Shown here: one piece after another, positions 51,470 through 59,298 of the stretch | Layout: each line of letters opens with the position of its first letter | How positions within the stretch are numbered: the stretch's first letter is position 1 | DNA from: Myxococcus landrumus | GTDB taxonomy: Bacteria; Myxococcota; Myxococcia; Myxococcales; Myxococcaceae | Assembly (NCBI RefSeq): GCF_017301635.1 | Contig: NZ_CP071091.1 | Coordinates: 4,662,001-4,726,000, forward strand | DNA length: 64,000 nt | Direction of reading: 5' to 3' | Notes under the pieces: model-generated | What the model saw: the letters and a program-made list of their open reading frames with translations, nothing else | Told to the model about the DNA's origin: nothing | The model's database searches: none | Translations under genes and position numbers: made by a program

Positions 51470-53002
51470 ATGACGCCGCGAAAAGGCGCGACGGCGGCGC
51501 GGCGGAGCAAGGCTCGCAAGCGGCCCGCGGCCATGGCGGCCACGTCGGTGGTGCTGGATGCCTCCACGGGCGCATCGCTCCAGACGCAGCTCATGGAGGC
51601 GCTGCGCGCGGCCATCGTCGCCGGGAGGCTGGCGCCGGGCACGCGGCTGTTGTCGACGCGGGCGATGGCGGAGCAGTTGGACCTGTCGCGCAACACGGTG
51701 CTCAACTCCTACGCCCGGCTCCTGGAGGAAGGCTATCTGGAGGGGCACCTGGGCTCGGGCACGTATGTGGCGCGCGAGCTTCCGGAGCGGACGGTGAGCT
51801 CGGGGCGCGTGGACGTCGCACGGCCCACGCCGGGGCACATCCCCGGCATCTCGCGGCGCGGGCGCGCGGTGGCGACGCTGCCCGACTTGCGGCTGTCGGC
51901 CCCCGGCATTCCACCCAGCCAGCTCGCCTTCCGCATGGGCACGCCGTCCATCGACGCCTTCCCCAGCGACTTGTGGGGACGGCTGTTGAACACGCGCTGG
52001 CGGCGCTCGTGGGGAGACCTGCTCCAGCGCGCGGAGCCCGCGGGCCATCCGCCCTTGCGGCGCGCCGTCGCGGACTACCTGGCCACCTCGCGCGGCGTCC
52101 GGTGTGTCCCGGAGCAGGTCATCATCGTCAACGGCGCGCAGCAGGCCATGAGCCTGGCGGCGCAAGTGCTGTTGGACCCGGGTGACGCGGCGTGGGTGGA
52201 GGACCCCGGCTACTTCGCGTACCGGGGTGCGCTCGTCGCCGCGGGCGCCACGCTGGTGCCCGTCCCCGTGGATGAGGAAGGGCTGGACGTGGAGGCGGGG
52301 AAGCGGCTCGGGCCGGATGCGCGGCTGGCCGTCGTCACGCCCGCGCACCAGTTCCCGCTGGGCGTGGCCATGAGCGAGGCGCGGCGCCAGGCCCTGCTGT
52401 CGTGGGCGACGCGCTCGGATGCGTGGATTGTCGAGGACGACTACGACAGCGAGTTCCGCTACGAGGGCCGCCCGCTCCTCGCGCTGCAGGGGATGGCTCC
52501 GGATGCGCGGGTGCTCTACATCGGGACCTTCAGCAAGGTGGTGTCCCCGGCCTTGAGGGTGGGCTACATGGTGGTGCCGGAGCCGCTGGTGGATGCCTTC
52601 ACCGCCGCGCGCCGCTTCGCCGATGGCCACACGCCCGTGGTGGAGCAGGCGGTGGTCGCGGACTTCCTGAACGAAGGCCACTTCAGCCGTCACGTGCGCC
52701 GCATGCGGGTGCTGTATGGCCGCCGGCAGGAGGCCCTGGTGGAAGCGGCCTCGCGCGAGCTGGGTGGACGCCTGGACGTGGCGCCCCTGCACACGGGGAT
52801 GCACCTGGTGGGCTGGCTCCCCGAGGGCGAGGATGACCGGGCCGCCACGGCGCGCGTCCTCCAGGCGGGAGTGTTGACCCAATCCCTGTCCGCGTTCCGG
52901 GTCCAGTCGCGGGGCCGGGGCGCCCTGCTGCTCGGCTACGCGTGTGTGCCCGAGGACCGCATTCCCGAGGGTGTGCGGATGCTCGCCCGGGCGCTGCGCT
53001 GA
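51470..53002 (+). CDS. MocR family (GntR-aminotransferase) transcriptional regulator
   Basis: 510 residues. N-terminal GntR winged helix (SLQTQLMEALRAAIVAGRLAPGTRL; LDLSRNTVLNSYARLLEEGYLEGHLGSG, ~40-105), a linker, and a class I aminotransferase domain (140-505) with the PLP Lys in FSKVVSPALRVGY. Such regulators sense PLP or amino-compound adducts and usually control an adjacent gene. Here the AhpD-like gene 163 bp downstream is the likely target, preceded by three direct repeats. The Lys/Arg-rich N-terminus (ARKRPAAM) may be partly non-native; ATG 51535 is an alternative. Confidence 0.92.
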   Translation: MTPRKGATAARRSKARKRPAAMAATSVVLDASTGASLQTQLMEALRAAIVAGRLAPGTRLLSTRAMAEQLDLSRNTVLNSYARLLEEGYLEGHLGSGTYVARELPERTVSSGRVDVARPTPGHIPGISRRGRAVATLPDLRLSAPGIPPSQLAFRMGTPSIDAFPSDLWGRLLNTRWRRSWGDLLQRAEPAGHPPLRRAVADYLATSRGVRCVPEQVIIVNGAQQAMSLAAQVLLDPGDAAWVEDPGYFAYRGALVAAGATLVPVPVDEEGLDVEAGKRLGPDARLAVVTPAHQFPLGVAMSEARRQALLSWATRSDAWIVEDDYDSEFRYEGRPLLALQGMAPDARVLYIGTFSKVVSPALRVGYMVVPEPLVDAFTAARRFADGHTPVVEQAVVADFLNEGHFSRHVRRMRVLYGRRQEALVEAASRELGGRLDVAPLHTGMHLVGWLPEGEDDRAATARVLQAGVLTQSLSAFRVQSRGRGALLLGYACVPEDRIPEGVRMLARALR

Positions 53003-53026
53003 CGCGGTGTTTTCCCAGGGCCGCGC

Positions 53027-53081
53027 AAGTGGCTCCAGCGCGTTGGAAAGTGGCCCCATGGAGCGGTGCGCGAGTGGCCCT
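53027..53081. promoter_or_regulatory. Three direct repeats AGTGGCYCC ahead of the AhpD-like gene
   Basis: AAGTGGCTCC (53027-53036), AAGTGGCCCC (53048-53057) and GAGTGGCCCT (53072-53081) repeat at 21 and 24 bp, about two helical turns, ending 84 bp before the AhpD-like start. MocR-type regulators are known to bind direct repeats; the 3' end of the MocR gene lies just upstream. These are likely its operators. Confidence 0.55.
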
Positions 53082-53164
53082 CGCGTCAGCGCGGGGGCAC
53101 GGTTACTTCAACGCCAGCAACGGGGGACATCCCGCCCCCTTCGAGAACAGAGAGAGAACACCCC

Positions 53165-53641
53165 ATGGAAACGCCCCGATTCGTGACGCCGAAGGTTGCC
53201 CCGGGCCTCTACACGGCCATGCTCGCGCTGGAGAAGTACCTGCACGAGTGCGGGCTGGGCGAGAAGCTCCTCACGCTCATCAAGCTGCGCGCCTCCCAGC
53301 TCAACGGCTGCGGCTACTGCATCGACATGCACTGGAAGGACCTGCGCGTGCTGGGCGAGACGGAGCAGCGCCTGTACGGGCTGGATGCGTGGGAGGAGAG
53401 CCCCTACTACACGGACCGCGAGCGCGCGGCCCTGGCCTGGACGGAGGCGGTCACCTTCGTGGCGGAGGGCCATGTGCCCGCGTCCGTGTACGAGGCGGTG
53501 AAGCCGCACTTCTCGGACAAGGAGCTGGCGGACCTCACTGGCGCGATTGCCACCATCAACGCGTGGAACCGGCTGGCCGTCGCCTCGCGCACCACGCCGG
53601 GGACGTACCAGCCGCCCAAGGCCGCGCACAAGGAAGGCTGA
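53165..53641 (+). CDS. AhpD-like carboxymuconolactone decarboxylase family protein
   Basis: 158 residues. The AhpD-type redox motif is present: C49-G-Y-C52 with His56 in GCGYCIDMHWKDL, followed by LGETEQRLYGLDAWEESPYYTDRERAALAWTE. These proteins reduce peroxides or thiol substrates via the CxxC. ATG 53165 follows GAGAGAGAACACCCC. Likely under the preceding MocR regulator. Confidence 0.9.
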   Translation: METPRFVTPKVAPGLYTAMLALEKYLHECGLGEKLLTLIKLRASQLNGCGYCIDMHWKDLRVLGETEQRLYGLDAWEESPYYTDRERAALAWTEAVTFVAEGHVPASVYEAVKPHFSDKELADLTGAIATINAWNRLAVASRTTPGTYQPPKAAHKEG

Positions 53642-53675
53642 GCCGGGGCGCGCTCGTACGCACGCGCCGGAGGCG

Positions 53676-54320
53676 TCAGGTCCCCGGCGGCGTGCGAGGC
53701 AGCTCCGTGCCGAAGAGCGTCTGGAGCAGGTCCAGCAGTCCAGGCCAGGCCTCCGCGCCCAGCCACAGGCCCTCTTCCACGTGCTCCACGCTCATCGCGA
53801 GCGCGGCGTTCTCGAAGAGCTTCGCGGACAGCACGCCCTCGGCGGGGAGCTTCCCTTCCACCTGGAGCACCTGTCCGTTCCAGGTCAGCCCCGGAGGCAG
53901 GAGGCGCTCGGCGAGCGTGCGCAGCGCGGCCCTTCCCGCCCCCGCGCGCAGGATGCCCATCACCAGGGACGAGGCGCCGCGAGACTCCTCCAGCTCCACC
54001 TTCCCTGGCGTGAGCAGCCACAGCCGGTAGCGCCCGGAGGTGAGCTCCACGCGCTCCAGCGTCGTCTCCACGCGCACCTTCCAGCCCTTCACGGACAGCC
54101 GGAGGTCATAGACGCTGGGACGCGATTCCCACTGGCGCAGCTCCAGGTGCTTCACGTTGCCCAACAACTGACGCACCACCGTCTCCACGCGCACGTGGGA
54201 CAGCCGCAACCGCTTGCCACCGACGTCCACCGCGATGTCTCCGGAGAGCGCGGAGGGCAGTCGCTTCGCCCACTCCCGGGCCCCCTCCAACAACTTCATC
54301 GCCAACGACTGACCCGACAT
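53676..54320 (-). CDS. Hypothetical protein
   Basis: 214 residues, family not recognised. Beta-rich pattern (DIAVDVGGKRLRLSHVRVET, VYDLRLSVKGWKVRVETTLE, YRLWLLTPGKVELEE) that loosely recalls DUF2993/LmeA lipid-binding proteins. No signal peptide is evident. GGACAGAGGATGTCGGG precedes the ATG. Convergent with the AhpD-like gene. Confidence 0.65.
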   Translation of the reverse strand: MSGQSLAMKLLEGAREWAKRLPSALSGDIAVDVGGKRLRLSHVRVETVVRQLLGNVKHLELRQWESRPSVYDLRLSVKGWKVRVETTLERVELTSGRYRLWLLTPGKVELEESRGASSLVMGILRAGAGRAALRTLAERLLPPGLTWNGQVLQVEGKLPAEGVLSAKLFENAALAMSVEHVEEGLWLGAEAWPGLLDLLQTLFGTELPRTPPGT

Positions 54321-54420
54321 CCTCTGTCCTCCCGGCGCACGCCGCCGCGCGCGCAGCATGCCCTGGATTGGTGATGCCCGGGCGTGGTCCTCGGGTACGA
54401 AGCGCTGGTCACTTGTCCAC

Positions 54421-55287
54421 TCAGGGAGCGAGCGGCGGGAAGCGGCCCGCCTCCCAGTCCGCGAAGCGCGCGCGGCCCTCCGCCACGCTGTCCACCACGA
54501 AGTTCCACCAGATGACGAGCGGGTCCGGCAACGGCTCACCGCCCAACACCAGGGCGCGTCCGCCGCGCACCGAGTGCAGCGTCAGCGTGGGAGTGCCGTC
54601 GTCCAGGTGCGCGAGCATGCCCCGCTCCACCGTCGTGCCACCGACGGAGACATTCCCTTCGGCCACGTAGAGGGCCAACGCGTGGGTGGACTCCACCGGG
54701 AGGGACAGGGTGGCTCCTGCTTCCAGCTCCACGTCCAGGTACGTCAGCGGATGGAAGGCGGGGACGGGAGAGAGGGCCTCGCCCAGCCTGCCCGCGAGCA
54801 CTCGCACACGCGCGCCGTCGTGCTCCACGCGCGGCAACTGGGACGCGGGGATGTGCGCGAAGGCCGGAGGCATCTGGCGCTGCGCGCGCGGGAGGGCGAC
54901 CCAGGTCTGGATGCCGTGCAGCGGTGGAGCACCAGGACTCGAGTCCACGTCCTCCGCGTGGACGATGCCACGTCCGGCGGTCATCCAGTTGATGTCGCCG
55001 GGCCGGATGTCCTGCACGGTCCCCAGGGAATCGCGGTGACGGATGGCGCCGGAGAACAGGTACGTCACCGTCTGGAGGCCGATGTGCGGATGCGGGGGCA
55101 CGGACATGGTCCCCGGCACGGCGGGCGAGGGGCCGAAGTGGTCGCAGAAGACGAAGGGCCCTACTCGGCGCAGCTCGACACGAGGGAGGGCGCGCAGCAC
55201 GCGCGAGTCACCGACCAGCTCCGTCGGCTTCGCGGGCCACACGGCCACCACGCCGCGCTCCGTCCCCTCGGACGAATCCATCCCCAT
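54421..55287 (-). CDS. Pirin family protein
   Basis: 288 residues, bicupin. N-terminal signature with metal ligands PHPHIGLQTVTYLFSG (~65-80), HRDSLG, and HAED (~111), then a second cupin (LDVELEAGATLSLPV) and DPLVIWWNFV near the end. Pirins bind Fe; bacterial ones may oxidise flavonoids or act as cofactors. ATG 55287 or 55281. Confidence 0.9.
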   Translation of the reverse strand: MGMDSSEGTERGVVAVWPAKPTELVGDSRVLRALPRVELRRVGPFVFCDHFGPSPAVPGTMSVPPHPHIGLQTVTYLFSGAIRHRDSLGTVQDIRPGDINWMTAGRGIVHAEDVDSSPGAPPLHGIQTWVALPRAQRQMPPAFAHIPASQLPRVEHDGARVRVLAGRLGEALSPVPAFHPLTYLDVELEAGATLSLPVESTHALALYVAEGNVSVGGTTVERGMLAHLDDGTPTLTLHSVRGGRALVLGGEPLPDPLVIWWNFVVDSVAEGRARFADWEAGRFPPLAP

Positions 55288-55403
55288 CTCAGGTCTCCTC
55301 CATAGCGGTCCGTCGAGTATCCACCGGCCTTCACACCGTGGCGAGCCGCGCGAAGAGGGGCACCGCGAGTCCTGTGGGTCTCACGCGTGTGGACCGGGTG
55401 CGC

Positions 55404-56738
55404 TCATTCCCGCGAAGGCGGCAGAAGCAGCGTGGGTGTTCCGCAGCCCTCGGCGGTGGGAAAGAACGTGAGGTCGTCCCCCACTCCTCGGAGCGAGCGG
55501 AAGGTCTCCAGCACAGGCAGCTCCAACTCCATCGGAGCGATGCGGTGGACTCGGCGCCCGTCGCGGACTTCCCACCCACCGGCGATGAGGGACACGCGCC
55601 CGGGGCGAGGCATCGTCGTGAAGGTCTCCACCCTCGCGACCAGCTCCGTGTAGCTCGCGGGCAGCGCGTCTCCACGTGGAGCGATGAAGAAGTTGAGCGC
55701 GGCGGCGCTGGCTTCGGTGGCGCCTTCGCGCAGTCCACGGCCATGAGGTGGAACGCCCAGGCGCGCGGCGCTCTCCTGCGAGTGGAGGAAGCCCACCAGC
55801 CGTCCTTCGTCGACCAATCGGAGGGCCTGTGCCTCGCGGCCCTCGTCGTCCCAGTCGCGATGGCGCATCCCCTCGACATGCCGGGGGAGGTCTTCCACGG
55901 TGAGCAGGGACGGGAAGACCTTCTTGCCCACCGCACGCGCCAACGCGGGCGTCGCGACCGCGACATCACCGCGCAACAGCCACCCCAGTCCCGCCGCGAG
56001 CGGCGCGGCGACCGCGGGACGCAACACGCGCGGCAGGCGTGGGTCCGCCTCACGAACAGGGCCCGACAGCGCGTCGACCGCCGCGTGGAGTCGCTCGCGC
56101 AGCGCCGCCCACTCCGACTGGCCCGCGCGCAGCACCACCGCATCCACCACGGCGCCCCTGGGAGTCTCACAACGGACGAAGACTTCCTCGCGGTGCTCGA
56201 CCTGCGCGAGCACGCCCTGGCCTCGCACGAGCGCGGACCATGTGGAGCGGCGTGTGAGCACGAGGGCCTGCACCACGGTGCCTTCGGGCACACACTCGCG
56301 AGCGATTCGGGCGGCATCGCTCCGTGCCTGCGACACGGAGGGCTCCCAGCTCCACGAAGGAAGCCGCGAGTCGGTGGGGAGTGGAGACGTGGGCGGAGAC
56401 GAAGATGAGGGCGCGGTTCGCTGGGATGCCTGAATGAGGAGTCGCGCGAGGTCCGCACCGTCTCCGATGGGCCCTGACGCCACGCCGCGCACCGTGGTGT
56501 TCCAGACCCGTGCCATCGCCGAACAGGTGTCGCCCAGCCGAGCGGCGAAGGTATTCGAGGAGGCCTCGTGCTCCAGCGCGAGGGAGCCCTCCCGCACGAG
56601 GAACAGCTCCGCCTCCAGCCCCACGAGCTCCGGCCGAGCCTCCGCGAGCGCAGCGCGCGCCGCCGCCACCAGCGCGTCCGGCGTCATCCTCTCCGCGCCG
56701 AATTCTCGCCGCGCATCCTCACTGGGGCCTGTGCTCAC
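55404..56738 (-). CDS. TldE/PmbA-type metalloprotease subunit
   Basis: 444 residues. PmbA/TldE layout: an N-terminal domain (LVGLEAELFLVREGSLALEHEASS) and a beta-rich C-terminal domain (ALNFFIAPRGDALPAS near 350, ISLIAGGWEVRDGRR and LETFRSLRGVGDDLTFFPT). There is no HExxxH, as expected for the TldE half. TldE forms a heterocomplex with TldD, whose gene is divergent 133 bp away. In E. coli the pair processes the microcin B17 leader and CcdA. GTG 56738; ATG 56687 is an alternative. GC and Ser/Ala content are high; paralogy to TldE is divergent. Confidence 0.85.
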   Translation of the reverse strand: MSTGPSEDARREFGAERMTPDALVAAARAALAEARPELVGLEAELFLVREGSLALEHEASSNTFAARLGDTCSAMARVWNTTVRGVASGPIGDGADLARLLIQASQRTAPSSSSPPTSPLPTDSRLPSWSWEPSVSQARSDAARIARECVPEGTVVQALVLTRRSTWSALVRGQGVLAQVEHREEVFVRCETPRGAVVDAVVLRAGQSEWAALRERLHAAVDALSGPVREADPRLPRVLRPAVAAPLAAGLGWLLRGDVAVATPALARAVGKKVFPSLLTVEDLPRHVEGMRHRDWDDEGREAQALRLVDEGRLVGFLHSQESAARLGVPPHGRGLREGATEASAAALNFFIAPRGDALPASYTELVARVETFTTMPRPGRVSLIAGGWEVRDGRRVHRIAPMELELPVLETFRSLRGVGDDLTFFPTAEGCGTPTLLLPPSRE

Positions 56739-56871
56739 GCACGGCCATCATGCCTCATTCGCCCACGGGCCTTCCCGGCCTCATGAGCGCCAACGAGTCA
56801 CTCGAAGAAGGAGGCACGCTTCCGCGGCCCACATTTCGCGCGGCCCAGCGAGTCGGATAGAACATCGAGAC

Positions 56872-58173
56872 GTGCGCGCCACGAAACCCCACAGGTCGAG
56901 CTGGTTCGTGGAGCGGCGGGACACAGCCGAGGCCGTTCATTCCCGCTCCGGCTCACGCATCCTCCCCCTTCAGCGAGACCAGGGCCTCTGCGAATCCCGC
57001 CACGTCGACGGGGGCACGGAGCACCTCTGGGAGGAGCACCTCGACCCCGTCCGCCTCGCCTCGTCCCTCCCCTCCTCCCCCGGCGCGAGCGCACGGGCCC
57101 TGCTCGAACCCTCGTCCGACCTCGAGACCTCGGGAGCGCGGGCGATGGACATCATCCGGAGCGTGGTGGCCGCAGCCCATGACGCCGGAGCCCCCTCGCT
57201 CGACGTGCTGCTCCGTGAAGTGGAGCGCCGCACCCTCTACTCCGACGAGCACACCTCCACGCAGCAGGTCTCCCGCCACGCCATCCTCGAGCTGAAGACC
57301 TCCCTGTCCACCGACAGCGGCATGCTCGACGCCTGGCGCGCCTTCGCCTTCCCCGACCTCGCCCAGCTCCAGGCAAACCTCCCGACACTCGAACAGCACG
57401 CCACCACCCTCGTGCGCGAGCTGCGCGAATCCAGCCCCGGCGTCCCCTGCCCCACGGGAATGCTGCCCATCGTCTTCCCACCGGGCGCGGCCTCGGGCTG
57501 CTTCTTCCACGAGGTCTGCGGCCATCCCCTCGAAGGAGACGTCGTCGCGCGAAGCGGCTCCTATCTCGCGCGCCGGCTCGGGCAGCGCGTCGCGGGCCCC
57601 TGGCTGTCCGTGTCCGACGACCCCACGGAAGGACACGGCTCCCTCACCCTCGCCTGGGACGACGAGGGCCATCCCGCCCAGGCCGTGCGCCTGCTCACCG
57701 CGGGCATCGTGGACGCGCCGCTGCTGGACTCACGCAGCGCCTGCCACCTGGGACACGCGCCCAATGGACACGGCCGGCGCGTGAGCTTCCGTCACCCACC
57801 CCTGCCACGCATGGCCCACACCCGCGTGGAGCCCCATGCCGGAGACCTGGACACGCTGCTGGGGGACCTGTCCCACGGCCTGCTCGTCCAGCACCTCCTG
57901 CCTCGGCACATGGACCTGCTGTCGGGGGACTTCAGCTTCTACATCGTGGAAGCGCGCGAGGTCCGGGACGGCCGCCTGGGGCAGCGCGTGTCACCTGGAA
58001 TCCTCGCGGGCAATGGCCTGGAGGCCCTGGCCTCCATCGACGCGGTAGGCGCAGACGCGCGCAACCTCTTCGCCACGCGCGGCTGCCGCAAGCTGGACCA
58101 CGGGCCCCTTCCCGTGTCCTTCGGACAGCCCACGGTGCGCTTCCGTGGGCTGCACGTGCGCCCAGCCCCCTGA
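56872..58173 (+). CDS. TldD-type zinc metalloprotease
   Basis: 433 residues, shorter than E. coli TldD (481) with a trimmed N-terminal domain. The active-site motif HExxxH is intact: FHEVCGHPLEGD (~215). Following blocks VVARSGSYLARRLGQRV, LLTAGIVDAPLLDSRSA and FSFYIVEAREVRDGRLGQRVSPGILAGNG match TldD. The GTG at 56872 is inferred. Divergent from TldE. TldD/E complexes degrade unfolded peptides and trim RiPP leaders, and this pair sits beside a possible peptide operon (58190-63461), with which it is convergent. Confidence 0.85.
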   Translation: MRATKPHRSSWFVERRDTAEAVHSRSGSRILPLQRDQGLCESRHVDGGTEHLWEEHLDPVRLASSLPSSPGASARALLEPSSDLETSGARAMDIIRSVVAAAHDAGAPSLDVLLREVERRTLYSDEHTSTQQVSRHAILELKTSLSTDSGMLDAWRAFAFPDLAQLQANLPTLEQHATTLVRELRESSPGVPCPTGMLPIVFPPGAASGCFFHEVCGHPLEGDVVARSGSYLARRLGQRVAGPWLSVSDDPTEGHGSLTLAWDDEGHPAQAVRLLTAGIVDAPLLDSRSACHLGHAPNGHGRRVSFRHPPLPRMAHTRVEPHAGDLDTLLGDLSHGLLVQHLLPRHMDLLSGDFSFYIVEAREVRDGRLGQRVSPGILAGNGLEALASIDAVGADARNLFATRGCRKLDHGPLPVSFGQPTVRFRGLHVRPAP

Positions 58174-58189
58174 GCGACCGCAGGCGGAA

Positions 58190-59281
58190 CTACTCGTGCT
58201 CAGGCGGGAAACACCGCCAGCTCTCATCCTCGGGCGGCATTTTGGGAGGCTCGAGCGGATCCGGCGGAGGGGGCACAAGGGTGAAGCCCGCGAACACGCG
58301 CTGCACGGAGACACCCGGGTGCGGCTGCACGGTGATGGGCTCGATGGGCCACGGGCGCGGGCCATAGGGGTCCTGCGGGTCTGGTGGCTCCGTGCTGACG
58401 AAGGTGTCCTTGAAGGTCACCTTCACGGGCGCCGTCTGCCCTCGAGGCAGCACCAGCGCGTAGTAGCCAATGGACCCGCCCGGGCCTGGCGTCACGAAGA
58501 AGCCCAGGGGCGACTGCCCCGGCGGCCCCTCCCCGGGAGGCGCCCAGTCCACCGGCAGCAAGGTGCCCGCGCTCGTCTCGCCCACGACGGAGTCCATCGG
58601 CTCATACATGAAGTCGAAGAAGAGGCTGCCGGGATGGACCCAGAGCAGGACCACGCCGCCGGTCTTCGCCGGGTCCACCAGGTCATCCGGAGTCGTCGGC
58701 GTCCCCGTTGCCGTCAGGTGCCGCGCCACCGCGTCCAGGGCGCCCGTGCTTCCCACCATCACCGCCGCCTGGGACCGGCAGTTGTTCACCTGCACCTGGA
58801 TGGGGCGAATGCTCGTGGTGGCGTAGTGCTTCGCGGGCGGGAGCGGGAAGAACGCGCCCTCCGGGAAGAAGGCCACGGGGCCGTCGGGCGGAAGCGCCTC
58901 CGCCAGGTAGGGCGCGCTGTCACTCATCGCGACACCCGTCGTCAGCCAGGCGCCCTCGAAGGAGGAGGCCCCGCTGGACACCGGCGTCAGTCCGGCCCCG
59001 GCCAGGCGCACCCGCGCATCGGGGATGGCCGAGTACAGCAGGAAGGGCGACTTGGGGAACAACCCGGGCGGAATGGGCTCCTCCCCCATCGCCGAGTAGG
59101 TCACGAACTGAACGAAGAACGCCTCCGGGTCGTAGACCACGCCCGACACGGTGGACTGGCGCTCCGGCAGCACTCCCGTGCGCGGAGGCTGCACCGGCGG
59201 GGGAGGAATGGGCTCGACGTCGGAGCAGCCGCTCAGCGCGGCGGCGACGATGAACGCGATAGTGAGGTTGCGGGCCATCAT
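58190..59281 (-). CDS. Lipoprotein, fifth gene of the peptide-oxygenase operon
   Basis: 363 residues. Lipobox ALSGC (Cys ~19), then Pro-rich linker (PIPPPPVQPPRTG) and a beta-rich body (STVSGVVYDPEAFFVQFVTYSAMGEEPIPPGLFP, YYALVLPRGQTAPVKVTF). No family recognised; the C-terminal HE tail is Pro-rich. It begins 17 bp after the multihaem lipoprotein gene, so it is co-transcribed. A partner in electron transfer or surface attachment is likely, by context. Confidence 0.7.
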   Translation of the reverse strand: MMARNLTIAFIVAAALSGCSDVEPIPPPPVQPPRTGVLPERQSTVSGVVYDPEAFFVQFVTYSAMGEEPIPPGLFPKSPFLLYSAIPDARVRLAGAGLTPVSSGASSFEGAWLTTGVAMSDSAPYLAEALPPDGPVAFFPEGAFFPLPPAKHYATTSIRPIQVQVNNCRSQAAVMVGSTGALDAVARHLTATGTPTTPDDLVDPAKTGGVVLLWVHPGSLFFDFMYEPMDSVVGETSAGTLLPVDWAPPGEGPPGQSPLGFFVTPGPGGSIGYYALVLPRGQTAPVKVTFKDTFVSTEPPDPQDPYGPRPWPIEPITVQPHPGVSVQRVFAGFTLVPPPPDPLEPPKMPPEDESWRCFPPEHE

Positions 59282-59298
59282 GTCGTTCCTCGTCCAGT

